DNA of 32,513 nt from Bacteroidales bacterium (GTDB taxonomy: Bacteria; Bacteroidota; Bacteroidia; Bacteroidales; P3). The notes beneath the pieces are model-generated. The model was not told where the DNA came from and did no database searches. It saw nothing but the letters and a program-made list of their open reading frames with translations. Shown one piece after another: positions 1 to 5,977 of the stretch (its first letter is position 1; each line of letters begins with the position of its first letter). Both the position numbers and the translations under genes were made by a program. The stretch spans positions 1 through 32,513 of the forward strand of contig JAGAYN010000029.1 of NCBI GenBank assembly GCA_017940465.1. Reading direction: 5' to 3'.

Positions 1-87
1 ATCTCCATAGCCTCGCTCGACCACATATCGGATCACCCTACGGACAGCACCTCCTGTCATGCCGCCGCATTGCCCATCTTTACCCAT
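1..87 (-). CDS. possible 5' end of a divergent gene leaving the left edge
   Basis: A minus-strand frame opens with ATG at 87 and stays open to base 1 (29 codons). The peptide is Gly- and Arg-rich at first and contains VRRVIRYVVERGYGD; I do not recognise a family. The main support is the upstream promoter-like signal at 129-160. Two plus-strand frames are also open from the left edge, ending at 144 and 197, and could instead be the tail of a plus-strand gene. The call is therefore tentative. Confidence 0.3.
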   Translation of the reverse strand, partial: MGKDGQCGGMTGGAVRRVIRYVVERGYGD

Positions 88-128
88 TTGCCCTTTTTCG
101 CACGGTTTTCGAGGCCATATTTAAAGAG

Positions 129-160
129 GAAAGATACGAAATAAATACCATACGGCCAAA
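129..160 (-). promoter_or_regulatory. Bacteroidota-type promoter candidate, divergent
   Basis: On the minus strand TATCTTTC (129-136) differs by one base from the -7 consensus TAnnTTTG. It is preceded by TTTG (157-160) at a 20-nt spacing, as expected for the -33 element. The flank GATACGAA is shared with the promoters at 10898 and 21990. It would drive the gene leaving the left edge. Confidence 0.5.
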
Positions 161-200
161 AGTTTTTTCCGTTTCCCTGCGGGGTGCGGTACAATAATTC

Positions 201-220
201 CGCCTGCCGGCGTTTTTTTT
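201..220 (+). terminator. short hairpin followed by eight T
   Basis: CGCC (201-204), loop TGCC, GGCG (209-212), then T at 213-220. The form is that of an intrinsic terminator on the plus strand. The stem is only 4 bp. It could end a plus-strand transcript entering from the left, since a frame stops at 195-197 just before it, or it could attenuate a leader of the next gene. Confidence 0.4.
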
Positions 221-334
221 GCACGGAAGTTCACTTTTAGGACCAGGTTGTGCAACTATATGACAGGAACCATTCGTTCACATGACGCGTCGGGAATGGG
301 GAAAATGAAAAGTCAAACCTCAAAAACAACAATC

Positions 335-658
335 ATGAAAAGCAACAGAATCAGAAATGGCCTTGTGGCGACTGCGGCTGTTATGTCCCTCGCCCTTGCC
401 GGATGCGAGAAGCCGGCCTCTCTGCCGGTGGAGAAAGCCCCCGCGGCTGCCGGATGCAGCACCGGTACCCTGTTCACAGAGGAACTCACAGTCCCCAAGG
501 ACCACTACTTCGTCGGCGAGAGTGGTCGGGTCTACACCTCCGGCAGCCCCGAGGCACTCGAGAAATGGGTCCTCGACGCCACCCTGGAGGGCAGCGCGGT
601 CTGCATCCGCTACGACAGGGACAGCGGCAGTTGGAATGGCCGTATTGTCAGGAAATAG
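335..658 (+). CDS. small lipoprotein of unknown function
   Basis: The product has 107 residues. It begins with MKSNRIRNG, a hydrophobic stretch and the lipobox LALAGC, so it should be cleaved and lipidated at Cys about residue 20 and anchored in an envelope membrane. The ATG at 335 is chosen because it places a basic n-region directly before the hydrophobic core; in-frame starts upstream (305 and the TTG at 248) only add a polar, unlikely leader. The mature part has no motif I recognise. It ends in a charged region with YDRDSG. A strong hairpin at 681-710 follows, so it is probably monocistronic although it lies just upstream of the sigma-factor triad. A link to that triad (for example as a regulated product) is a guess. 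Confidence 0.72.
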   Translation: MKSNRIRNGLVATAAVMSLALAGCEKPASLPVEKAPAAAGCSTGTLFTEELTVPKDHYFVGESGRVYTSGSPEALEKWVLDATLEGSAVCIRYDRDSGSWNGRIVRK

Positions 659-680
659 CCGGGAAGTGTCGCAAGGAAAG

Positions 681-713
681 GCGGGAGGATTCCGCAGCGG
701 ACCCTCCCGCTTT
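681..713 (+). terminator. strong hairpin between lipoprotein and sigma genes
   Basis: GCGGGAGG (681-688) pairs with CCTCCCGC (703-710). An inner TCCG/CGGA stem (691-694 with 698-701) closes the loop, and TTT follows. It is a likely intrinsic terminator for the lipoprotein gene. Its position argues against the sigma gene starting at the ATG at 716, only six bases downstream. Confidence 0.6.
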
Positions 714-745
714 CAATGCAGTGGTGCGCTATAGTAGGGCTTGCC

Positions 746-1207
746 ATGGAGGAAATCTACCTTGAGATGTACGACGTGCTGCTCCACCGGGCGGCTTCCA
801 TCATCGGGAACCGCGAGGACGCAAAGGATATCGTCCAGGACCTCTACGTCAGGATCAGGACCAGCCCGCGGCTGCACAGTGTGGAGACGAACCGGCGCGG
901 CTACCTGTACGGGATGGTCACCAACATGTCGAAGCAGTTCCTCCGCAGCCAGGCAAGGCACCGTGTGCTGGAGCAGTCGCTTGCATCAGGGGACGGCGGT
1001 CGGGAGATGTCCCCCTTCTCCTACCTGGACGACCTGCTTTCGCCCCTGACACCGCTGCAGCGGGAGGTGGTGCGTCTTCACGACATCGAGGGCTACTCCT
1101 GCCTCGAGGTGGCGCTCCGGCTCGTGCGGACCCCCGTCTCCGTGAAGAAGCAGTTGGCCCTGGCCCACCGCAAACTAAAGGAAAACCACAATAAATCACA
1201 GCTATGA
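746..1207 (+). CDS. ECF-type RNA polymerase sigma factor
   Basis: The product has 153 residues, a normal size for an ECF sigma factor of the sigma-70 family. The N-terminal half is region 2: MYDVLLHRAASIIGNREDA followed by KDIVQDLYVRI, the helix that binds core polymerase and the -10 element. The C-terminal half is region 4 with TPLQREVVRLHDIEG and the helix-turn-helix YSCLEVALRLVRTPVSVKKQ. The ATG at 746 is preferred to the in-frame ATG at 716, which lies almost on the preceding hairpin and adds ten atypical residues. Its stop overlaps the next ATG by 4 nt, and the downstream gene encodes a small membrane protein, which is the usual sigma/anti-sigma arrangement. The target regulon is not visible; I found no repeated non-TAnnTTTG promoter here. 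Confidence 0.92.
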   Translation: MEEIYLEMYDVLLHRAASIIGNREDAKDIVQDLYVRIRTSPRLHSVETNRRGYLYGMVTNMSKQFLRSQARHRVLEQSLASGDGGREMSPFSYLDDLLSPLTPLQREVVRLHDIEGYSCLEVALRLVRTPVSVKKQLALAHRKLKENHNKSQL

Positions 1208-1557
1208 ATTCCATTGACCAAATGCTTGAAGCGTTCTATTCCGGAAGCATAGGGCAGCCTGAACTGGAGTCCCTGTTCGATGCCTTCCTCGGCAGCAGGG
1301 AGGTGCGGGAGCGGTGGGCGACCGATGCCGCCGTCATCATTCCGCTTGCCGTGGCGAGGCGGGACAGGCGGATGCGGACCCGTGCCGCGCATCGGGGCTG
1401 GCGTGTGGCAGCCGCCATCCTCGTCCTGGTGGTCTCTGTAGGGTCGGCGGTGGCCTATGCGAAGGAGCAGCAGCCACGGGTCTACTCCACCGATGCCGCC
1501 TGCGACGTGGTATGCGCTGTGCAATGGTTGGACAATGCAGTGGAGACTGCCCTATGA
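1204..1557 (+). CDS. small single-pass membrane protein, candidate anti-sigma factor
   Basis: The product has 117 residues. Residues 1-60 form a soluble, mostly helical part (MLEAFYSG..., ELESLFDAFLGSREVRERW) rich in Arg toward the end. A transmembrane helix follows at about residues 67-85 (VAAAILVLVVSVGSAVAYA), then a short outer tail with two Cys. Short proteins of this layout directly after ECF sigma genes in Bacteroidota act as anti-sigma factors or membrane partners, and the ATGA overlaps with both neighbours imply co-translation. I see no zinc-binding HxxxCxxC motif, so it is not a ZAS-domain protein. The function is inferred from position and topology rather than from a recognised domain. 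Confidence 0.7.
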   Translation: MNSIDQMLEAFYSGSIGQPELESLFDAFLGSREVRERWATDAAVIIPLAVARRDRRMRTRAAHRGWRVAAAILVLVVSVGSAVAYAKEQQPRVYSTDAACDVVCAVQWLDNAVETAL

Positions 1558-1991
1558 GACAGGCGTTTCTTCTCGTGTTCATGGCGGTCGGCCTGCTGGC
1601 ATCGGCGCAGTCCTCCTTCTACCGCAACTACTCCACGCGCCGTGAGGTGGAGACGGCGGTCTACATAAAGAACCACCGCATCGACGGGGTCAAGGTGGAT
1701 GTCACGCTCCTCCGGGCCAGGGACAGGCAGGCATTCCTGAAGCTGCTTGCCGAGCTGCAGATACCCTATTCCCCTTACCATCCGGCCAGGGGCGTTTTCC
1801 TCGGCCTGCGCGACGACGGGAATCCCCGGCTGAAACTGCCGGCTGCCGACGGCAAGGTGTCCCTGAGGGGTGCCTGCCTCATCGGCGCTTCCGAAGCGGA
1901 ACTTACCGTCTATGTCTTCCACCGGGTGAAGAACGAGGCCCGGTTCCGGAGGATTGTGCAGTATGTCATGCGGATGAGTGGCGGCGGATGA
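1554..1991 (+). CDS. secreted protein of the sigma-factor operon (possibly DUF4252-like)
   Basis: The product has 145 residues. A signal peptide (MRQAFLLVFMAVGLLASAQ, cleavage after about residue 19) precedes a compact domain of alternating beta and alpha character ending in VFHRVKNEARFRRIVQYVMRM. The ATG at 1554 overlaps the stop of the preceding gene (ATGA). Bacteroidota ECF sigma genes are often followed by a small secreted DUF4252 protein; the start FYRNYSTRREVETAVYI and the C-terminal strand-helix resemble that family, but only weakly. It should act in the periplasm or at the outer surface. It ends two bases before the convergent cca stop, so its transcript has almost no private 3' space. 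Confidence 0.72.
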   Translation: MRQAFLLVFMAVGLLASAQSSFYRNYSTRREVETAVYIKNHRIDGVKVDVTLLRARDRQAFLKLLAELQIPYSPYHPARGVFLGLRDDGNPRLKLPAADGKVSLRGACLIGASEAELTVYVFHRVKNEARFRRIVQYVMRMSGGG

Positions 1992-1993
1992 GC

Positions 1994-3424
1994 CTATGCC
2001 ACCGGTTTCAGGCCGAGGTCCTTGGCCAGGCGGAGCATCATCTGCCAGGCGGCGTCGCGTTCGTTGGGTATCTGGCCGTCGAGGATGGCGTCCTTGATGG
2101 CGTCCTTGATGATGCCTATCTCGTGGCAGGGGCCGATGCCGAAGGTGTCCATGATGTCCTGTCCGCTGACGGGGGGCTGGAAGTTGCGTATGCGGTCGCG
2201 CTCCTCCAGTTCCACCAGTTTTCGTTTCACCAGCTCGAAGTTTCTGCGGTGGCGGCGTTGCTTTTCTTCGTTTTTGGTTGTGATGTCGGCGTTGCAGAGG
2301 AGCATGAGGTCGTCGATATCGTCGCCGGCCTCGAAGAGGAGACGGCGGACGGCGGAGTCGGTCACCTCGTCTTCGGCCAGTACAATGGGGCGCATGTGGA
2401 GCATGACCAGTTTCTCCACGTATTTCATCTCTGCCCCCAAGGGTAGCCTTAGGCGGCGGAAGAGGCGCTTGACCATGTGGGCGCCGCGGGCTTCGTGGCC
2501 GTGGAAGGTCCATCCCTGCGAGGGGGAGTAGCGTTTGACCCCAGGCTTCCCCATGTCGTGCAGCAGGGCGGCCCAGCGGAGCCACAGGTTGTCGCTGTCG
2601 ACGCTCACGTTGTCCAGCACCTGCAGGGTGTGGTAGAAGATGTCCTTGTGCCCGCGGCCGTCGACGGTCTCCACGCCTGCCAGGGCCGAGATCTCGGGCA
2701 GGATGAGTGGCAGGAGGCCGCTTTTCTGCAGCAGTTTGTAGCCCAGCGACGGGGTGGGGGAGAGCATGATTTTGTTGAGTTCGGCGGTGATGCGCTCGGC
2801 ACTGACAATCTCTATGCGTTTGGCGTTGCGGCCGATGGCCTCGAAGGTGTCGTCGGCGATGTGGAAGCCCAGCTGCGAGGCGAAGCGTATGGCGCGCATC
2901 ATGCGGAGGGGGTCGTCGGAGAAGGTGATGTCGGGGTCCAGCGGAGTGCGGAGGATGCCGCTGTCCATGTCGTGCAGGCCGCCGAAGGGGTCGACCAGTT
3001 CGCCGTAGCGGTCGGCGTTGATGCAGACGGCGAGGGCGTTCACGGTAAAGTCACGCCGCCGCTGGTCGTCCTCGAGGGTGCCGTTCTCGACGATGGGTTT
3101 GCGGCTGTCGTGGCTGTAGCTCTCGCGGCGGGCACCGACGAATTCCAGCTCTGTGCCGTTGCAGGTGAAGCTTGCAGTGCCGAAGTTCTTGAAGACCGAC
3201 ACTTTGCTTCCGCCCAGGGCGGCGGAGGCGGCCTTGGCCAGTTCGATGCCTATGTGCACTTCGCCCCCCTCGTGGCGGCCTACGCAGACGATGTCGATAT
3301 CGGTGCAGGGGCGCTGGAGGAAGAAGTCGCGCACCACTCCGCCCACGATGTAGGCGTCCATGCCCAGGCGGTCGGCCTCAAGGCCGATGGGGCGTGTGAG
3401 GGCGGGTGCTATCTCAATCGCCAT
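1994..3424 (-). CDS. cca: CCA-adding tRNA nucleotidyltransferase with HD domain
   Basis: The product has 476 residues and builds or repairs the CCA end of tRNA from CTP and ATP in the cytoplasm. The class II nucleotidyltransferase head is clear: GGVVRD at 28-33, the metal-binding DID at 42-44, and RRRDFTVNAL at about 122-131, followed by the head-neck region DPLRMMRAIRFASQLGF. An HD phosphohydrolase domain follows with LLHDMGKP at about 288-294 and a second metal region GHEARGAHMVKRL. The ATG at 3424 is chosen because the frame upstream only overlaps the preceding lipoprotein gene; this start overlaps that gene by 11 nt, suggesting one operon. The gene is convergent with the sigma triad. Confidence 0.93.
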   Translation of the reverse strand: MAIEIAPALTRPIGLEADRLGMDAYIVGGVVRDFFLQRPCTDIDIVCVGRHEGGEVHIGIELAKAASAALGGSKVSVFKNFGTASFTCNGTELEFVGARRESYSHDSRKPIVENGTLEDDQRRRDFTVNALAVCINADRYGELVDPFGGLHDMDSGILRTPLDPDITFSDDPLRMMRAIRFASQLGFHIADDTFEAIGRNAKRIEIVSAERITAELNKIMLSPTPSLGYKLLQKSGLLPLILPEISALAGVETVDGRGHKDIFYHTLQVLDNVSVDSDNLWLRWAALLHDMGKPGVKRYSPSQGWTFHGHEARGAHMVKRLFRRLRLPLGAEMKYVEKLVMLHMRPIVLAEDEVTDSAVRRLLFEAGDDIDDLMLLCNADITTKNEEKQRRHRRNFELVKRKLVELEERDRIRNFQPPVSGQDIMDTFGIGPCHEIGIIKDAIKDAILDGQIPNERDAAWQMMLRLAKDLGLKPVA

Positions 3425-3950
3425 AGTCTTTGGTGGTGACGAGGTTGCCGTTTGCGTCGTACACCTCCCAGGTGCCCACGCGGCGTCCTTCATGGCACTG
3501 CCCTATGTAGTAGGGGAATCCGTTTTCACGGAACACTTTGTAGCGGCCTTCCTCCTTGCCGCCCACAAAGGCGTACTCGGTCTGCTTGGTGCCGTCGGGG
3601 TAGTAGAAGGTCCACATCCCCTCGCGGAGGCCGTTCTCCATGCACCCTTCGCTGCGTTTCTGCATATTGGAGTAGAACTGGAACCACAGTTGCCGCGTCC
3701 CCTGGTGGAAGCATACGGTGGCGGGATGCCCTTCGGGGCCGAGCTCGATCACGCGCAGCGAGTCGTATTCGGCCACCAGCGGGCTGCCGTCTTCGTTAGT
3801 GAACTGCCATTGGGCATGGGTGGAATCCGTGCCGTTGTAGGTGCAGCTGGCCTGCATTCCGGCGCCTTCGGTGCCGAAGTGGCGGGTCTTGCGGGTGCAT
3901 CCGGCGCACACCGTCAGGGCTGCCAGGGTGATTATCAGGTACTTTCTCAT
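3414..3950 (-). CDS. MORN_2-repeat lipoprotein (YwqK type)
   Basis: The product has 178 residues. A lipoprotein signal (MRKYLIITLAALTVCAGC, lipid on Cys 18) is followed by repeats of the MORN_2 type: GLREGMWTFYYPDGT, GGKEEGRYKVFRENG and HEGRRVGTWEVYDANG. Proteins of this family are often labelled YwqK-family antitoxin, but that role has weak support and no toxin gene is present here; an envelope scaffold is as likely. The ATG at 3950 is preferred to an upstream in-frame start because it begins the signal peptide and lies at a suitable distance from the TATATTTG promoter element. It is probably cotranscribed with cca. Confidence 0.85.
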   Translation of the reverse strand: MRKYLIITLAALTVCAGCTRKTRHFGTEGAGMQASCTYNGTDSTHAQWQFTNEDGSPLVAEYDSLRVIELGPEGHPATVCFHQGTRQLWFQFYSNMQKRSEGCMENGLREGMWTFYYPDGTKQTEYAFVGGKEEGRYKVFRENGFPYYIGQCHEGRRVGTWEVYDANGNLVTTKDYGD

Positions 3951-3974
3951 ATCGTTCTGTTTGCTATCTGGCTG

Positions 3975-3982
3975 CAAATATA
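3975..3982 (-). promoter_or_regulatory. -7 promoter element TATATTTG for the MORN_2 lipoprotein
   Basis: The minus strand reads TATATTTGC, a full match to TAnnTTTG, about 25 nt before the ATG at 3950. No convincing -33 TTTG is visible; that position falls inside the adjacent terminator stem. Confidence 0.55.
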
Positions 3983-3984
3983 CT

Positions 3985-4012
3985 AAAAAAAGCCGACATG
4001 GCGGCTTTTTTT
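3985..4012 (-). terminator. intrinsic terminator of the VTC/Cthe_2159 operon
   Basis: A perfect 11-bp stem (A7GCCG at 3985-3995 with CGGCT7 at 4002-4012) encloses a 6-nt loop. It is symmetric, so it can work in both directions. Here it follows the stop of the DUF4956 gene by about 26 nt on the minus strand and insulates it from the MORN_2/cca operon. Confidence 0.75.
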
Positions 4013-4038
4013 CTCTGCTTTTTCGGGCAGGTGGTCCG

Positions 4039-4752
4039 TCAGTTTTCCTTGAACTTGGTCACCATGTCGATGTCGTTGGGCAGTTCGTCGTCGGGGCGGT
4101 AGGTGACTTTGAGGTAGGCGGTGTCCTTGAGGAAGTTGATGGAGCCCACCTGCACGCCGAGGATGTCGAGGCCGGTGCGCCGGCGCAGGTCGGCGAGGAG
4201 TTCGCTGCGGCGGTCGGGGTGTATGAGGTCGATCTTCTCGTAGAGGATGATTTTGGTGGCTTCCCTCTGGCCGAGGCCGAGGCTTTCGAGCAGCCAGCAC
4301 ACGAGGATGACCAGCAGGTTGGCGGCCAGGAGGGTGGCGTAGCTGGAGGCCATGCTGAAGCCGTTGATGATGGAGACGCCGATGATGACGAAGAGGTAGG
4401 TCATTTCGCGCACAGGCACCGTGGTGGTGCGGTAGCGGATCATGCCGAAAATGGCGAAGAGACCCAGCGCGAAGCCTATCTCGATGCTGAGGTTCTGCAG
4501 CGAGAAGAGGAGCAGGTAGATGACCACCGAGAAGAGGAGGAAGGTGAAGTAGTAGTCTCTGCGGCGCGACTTCCTGTAGTAGAAGCAGTGGGTGATTACC
4601 CAGCATACCAGCAGATTGAAGGCAAACCGCAGGAGGAGGTTCCAGAGGTTGGGCCCGTCGAAGAGGGGGATGCCGAGGAAATCATAGCTGGCGATCTGCT
4701 CGCCGAACTCTTCCGCTATGCCGGGGTCGAAGGCTTGTTGCAAAAGTTTCAT
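4039..4752 (-). CDS. DUF4956 integral membrane protein
   Basis: The product has 237 residues. Hydrophobic helices lie at about 38-56, 69-87, 91-106, 118-134 and 136-156, with a cytoplasmic-looking C-terminal domain of about 80 residues (DLRRRTGLDILGVQVGSINF, then YLKVTYRPDDE). The loop FGMIRYRTTTVPVREMTYLF is the hallmark of the DUF4956 family. Members are typically next to VTC-domain proteins, as here, where the start overlaps the VTC gene by 4 nt (ATGA). The function is not established; the pairing suggests a membrane partner or channel for the VTC enzyme. It is the last gene of the cluster and is followed by a strong terminator. Confidence 0.87.
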   Translation of the reverse strand: MKLLQQAFDPGIAEEFGEQIASYDFLGIPLFDGPNLWNLLLRFAFNLLVCWVITHCFYYRKSRRRDYYFTFLLFSVVIYLLLFSLQNLSIEIGFALGLFAIFGMIRYRTTTVPVREMTYLFVIIGVSIINGFSMASSYATLLAANLLVILVCWLLESLGLGQREATKIILYEKIDLIHPDRRSELLADLRRRTGLDILGVQVGSINFLKDTAYLKVTYRPDDELPNDIDMVTKFKEN

Positions 4753-5558
4753 GGTGTTATCTTTTTGATGTATAGCAATTTTTCCTTGAAGCTGTTCTGC
4801 TTCACGGCGGGGTTGGTCAGGGCGGTGCCGATGCAGTATTTGCTCATGCGACGGGGGAGGATGTGCATCTCGTGCAGTGCGCGCTCGATGGGCGAGGGCG
4901 GAGCGCCGACTTCGTGCTTGACCTCGACGACGAGTGCGTGGGCGATGTCGGCGTCGAGGCCGGTGGCGCGGTTGTGGAATCGGATGCCGTGGTCGATGGT
5001 GACGCGTTCGCTCATCCCTCTGTCCACCAGGGTGATGCGCTCGAAGCGGTTCTCCAGGCAGGCGTGGAGGGCGTTCCGGTCGGTGGCGGTGTCGGGGCGG
5101 GGGTTGTAGGGTGTCTGCCGCTCCACGAATTCCGCCACCTCCGCCACCGCCAGTGCCGCGTCGAAATCCCCCACGTCGATGCGGATGCGCTCCTTGCGTG
5201 TCTTGCCTTTGTTGTCTTTGTTCTTGATTTCAAAGAAGGTGGTGTCCGTGGAGCGGTAGGTGCGGACGCGCAGTTTCTGCCGGTTGAGCTTCTGGTTGTG
5301 GTGCATGGTGTACATGGCCATGTCCGCAGTGTCGTAGTAGAGGGTGCGGTAGGGGGCGATGCGTTCGGAGAGCGGAGAGCGGGGTTCGGAGCCCTTCTCG
5401 CAGGGGATGCGCTGCACATAGTAGCCATCGGCCACACGCTCCAGCAGCGGTTCCAGCAGCGCGGCGGGGGCTATGTACTTCTGGTCCACGCGGTTCATCA
5501 GCCGCACGGCCTTCATTTCCTCCAGCCCTATTGGGGTCATTTCCAGCAGGATGCTCAC
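4749..5558 (-). CDS. VTC-domain polyphosphate polymerase family protein
   Basis: The product has 269 residues. It has the tunnel-fold (CYTH-like) pattern of the VTC domain: NRVDQKY at 22-28, TLYYDT at about 72-77, KLRVRTYR at 95-102, FFEIKNK at 108-114 with RKER after it, and a late VEVKHE. In yeast Vtc4 this domain makes polyphosphate from ATP; whether bacterial members do so is unproven. I chose the GTG at 5558, which overlaps the preceding stop as GTGA and retains the usual ...LLEMTPIGLEEM lead-in; the next ATG (5540) would remove it. The same GTGA coupling is seen at uvrC. It is coupled to DUF4956 downstream and lies in the surface-protein cluster. Confidence 0.88.
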   Translation of the reverse strand: MSILLEMTPIGLEEMKAVRLMNRVDQKYIAPAALLEPLLERVADGYYVQRIPCEKGSEPRSPLSERIAPYRTLYYDTADMAMYTMHHNQKLNRQKLRVRTYRSTDTTFFEIKNKDNKGKTRKERIRIDVGDFDAALAVAEVAEFVERQTPYNPRPDTATDRNALHACLENRFERITLVDRGMSERVTIDHGIRFHNRATGLDADIAHALVVEVKHEVGAPPSPIERALHEMHILPRRMSKYCIGTALTNPAVKQNSFKEKLLYIKKITP

Positions 5559-5965
5559 TTGTAGGTGTACTCGAAGTCCTTTGTGCTTTCCAGTTTGCCG
5601 TTGGGCTTGTAGTTGTACTGCTTCTTGCGCGTGCCGTCCTCGTTGTACTCGTACTTCTTGATGCGCACCACGTGGTCTTTGTCGTCGCGCTCCACCTGCC
5701 GCGAGCATTTGGTGCTGGTGCCTTCATACTCGTAGGTGATGCGCTTTTTCTGTCCATAGGAGGCGTATTCGATTTCCTCGATTTTGCGGCCGAGGTTGTC
5801 GTAGGTCACCTGGTTGTCCAGATAGGGGGTCTTGGAGCCTGCGCGGAGGTTCCATTCCTTGACCACGAGGTTCTTCTTGCGTTCGCGCTTGGAGGTCTTG
5901 TCCTGTGCCCAGAGGCTGCCGCCGAGGAGGCAGAGTGCGAGGGCGATGGTGAGGTGTTTGTTCAT
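5555..5965 (-). CDS. small secreted protein of the VTC cluster
   Basis: The product has 136 residues. A signal peptide (MNKHLTIALALCLLGGSLWAQ) is followed by a highly charged, Lys- and Tyr-rich domain with YD-like beta repeats: VTYDNLGRKIEEIEY, ITYEYEG, RIKKYEYNEDGTRKKQYNY and KPNGKLESTKDFEY. The rhythm recalls single RHS/YD or MORN_2 repeats, but I assign no family. The high Lys/Arg content would suit contact with an anionic polymer, which is of interest beside a polyphosphate polymerase homologue; this is only an inference. It sits 12 nt after the Cthe_2159 gene and overlaps the VTC gene by 4 nt. Confidence 0.8.
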   Translation of the reverse strand: MNKHLTIALALCLLGGSLWAQDKTSKRERKKNLVVKEWNLRAGSKTPYLDNQVTYDNLGRKIEEIEYASYGQKKRITYEYEGTSTKCSRQVERDDKDHVVRIKKYEYNEDGTRKKQYNYKPNGKLESTKDFEYTYK

Positions 5966-5977
5966 GTATGGTTCGCT

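Noticed and set aside
1-197. Plus-strand tail of a gene ending at 144 or 197
   Set aside because: The frames run through an A+T-rich promoter-like stretch and give no protein-like sequence; kept only as an alternative to the minus-strand call.
3414-3950. MORN_2 protein as an antitoxin of a toxin-antitoxin pair
   Set aside because: No toxin candidate adjoins it and it is an exported lipoprotein; the antitoxin name is only a family label.
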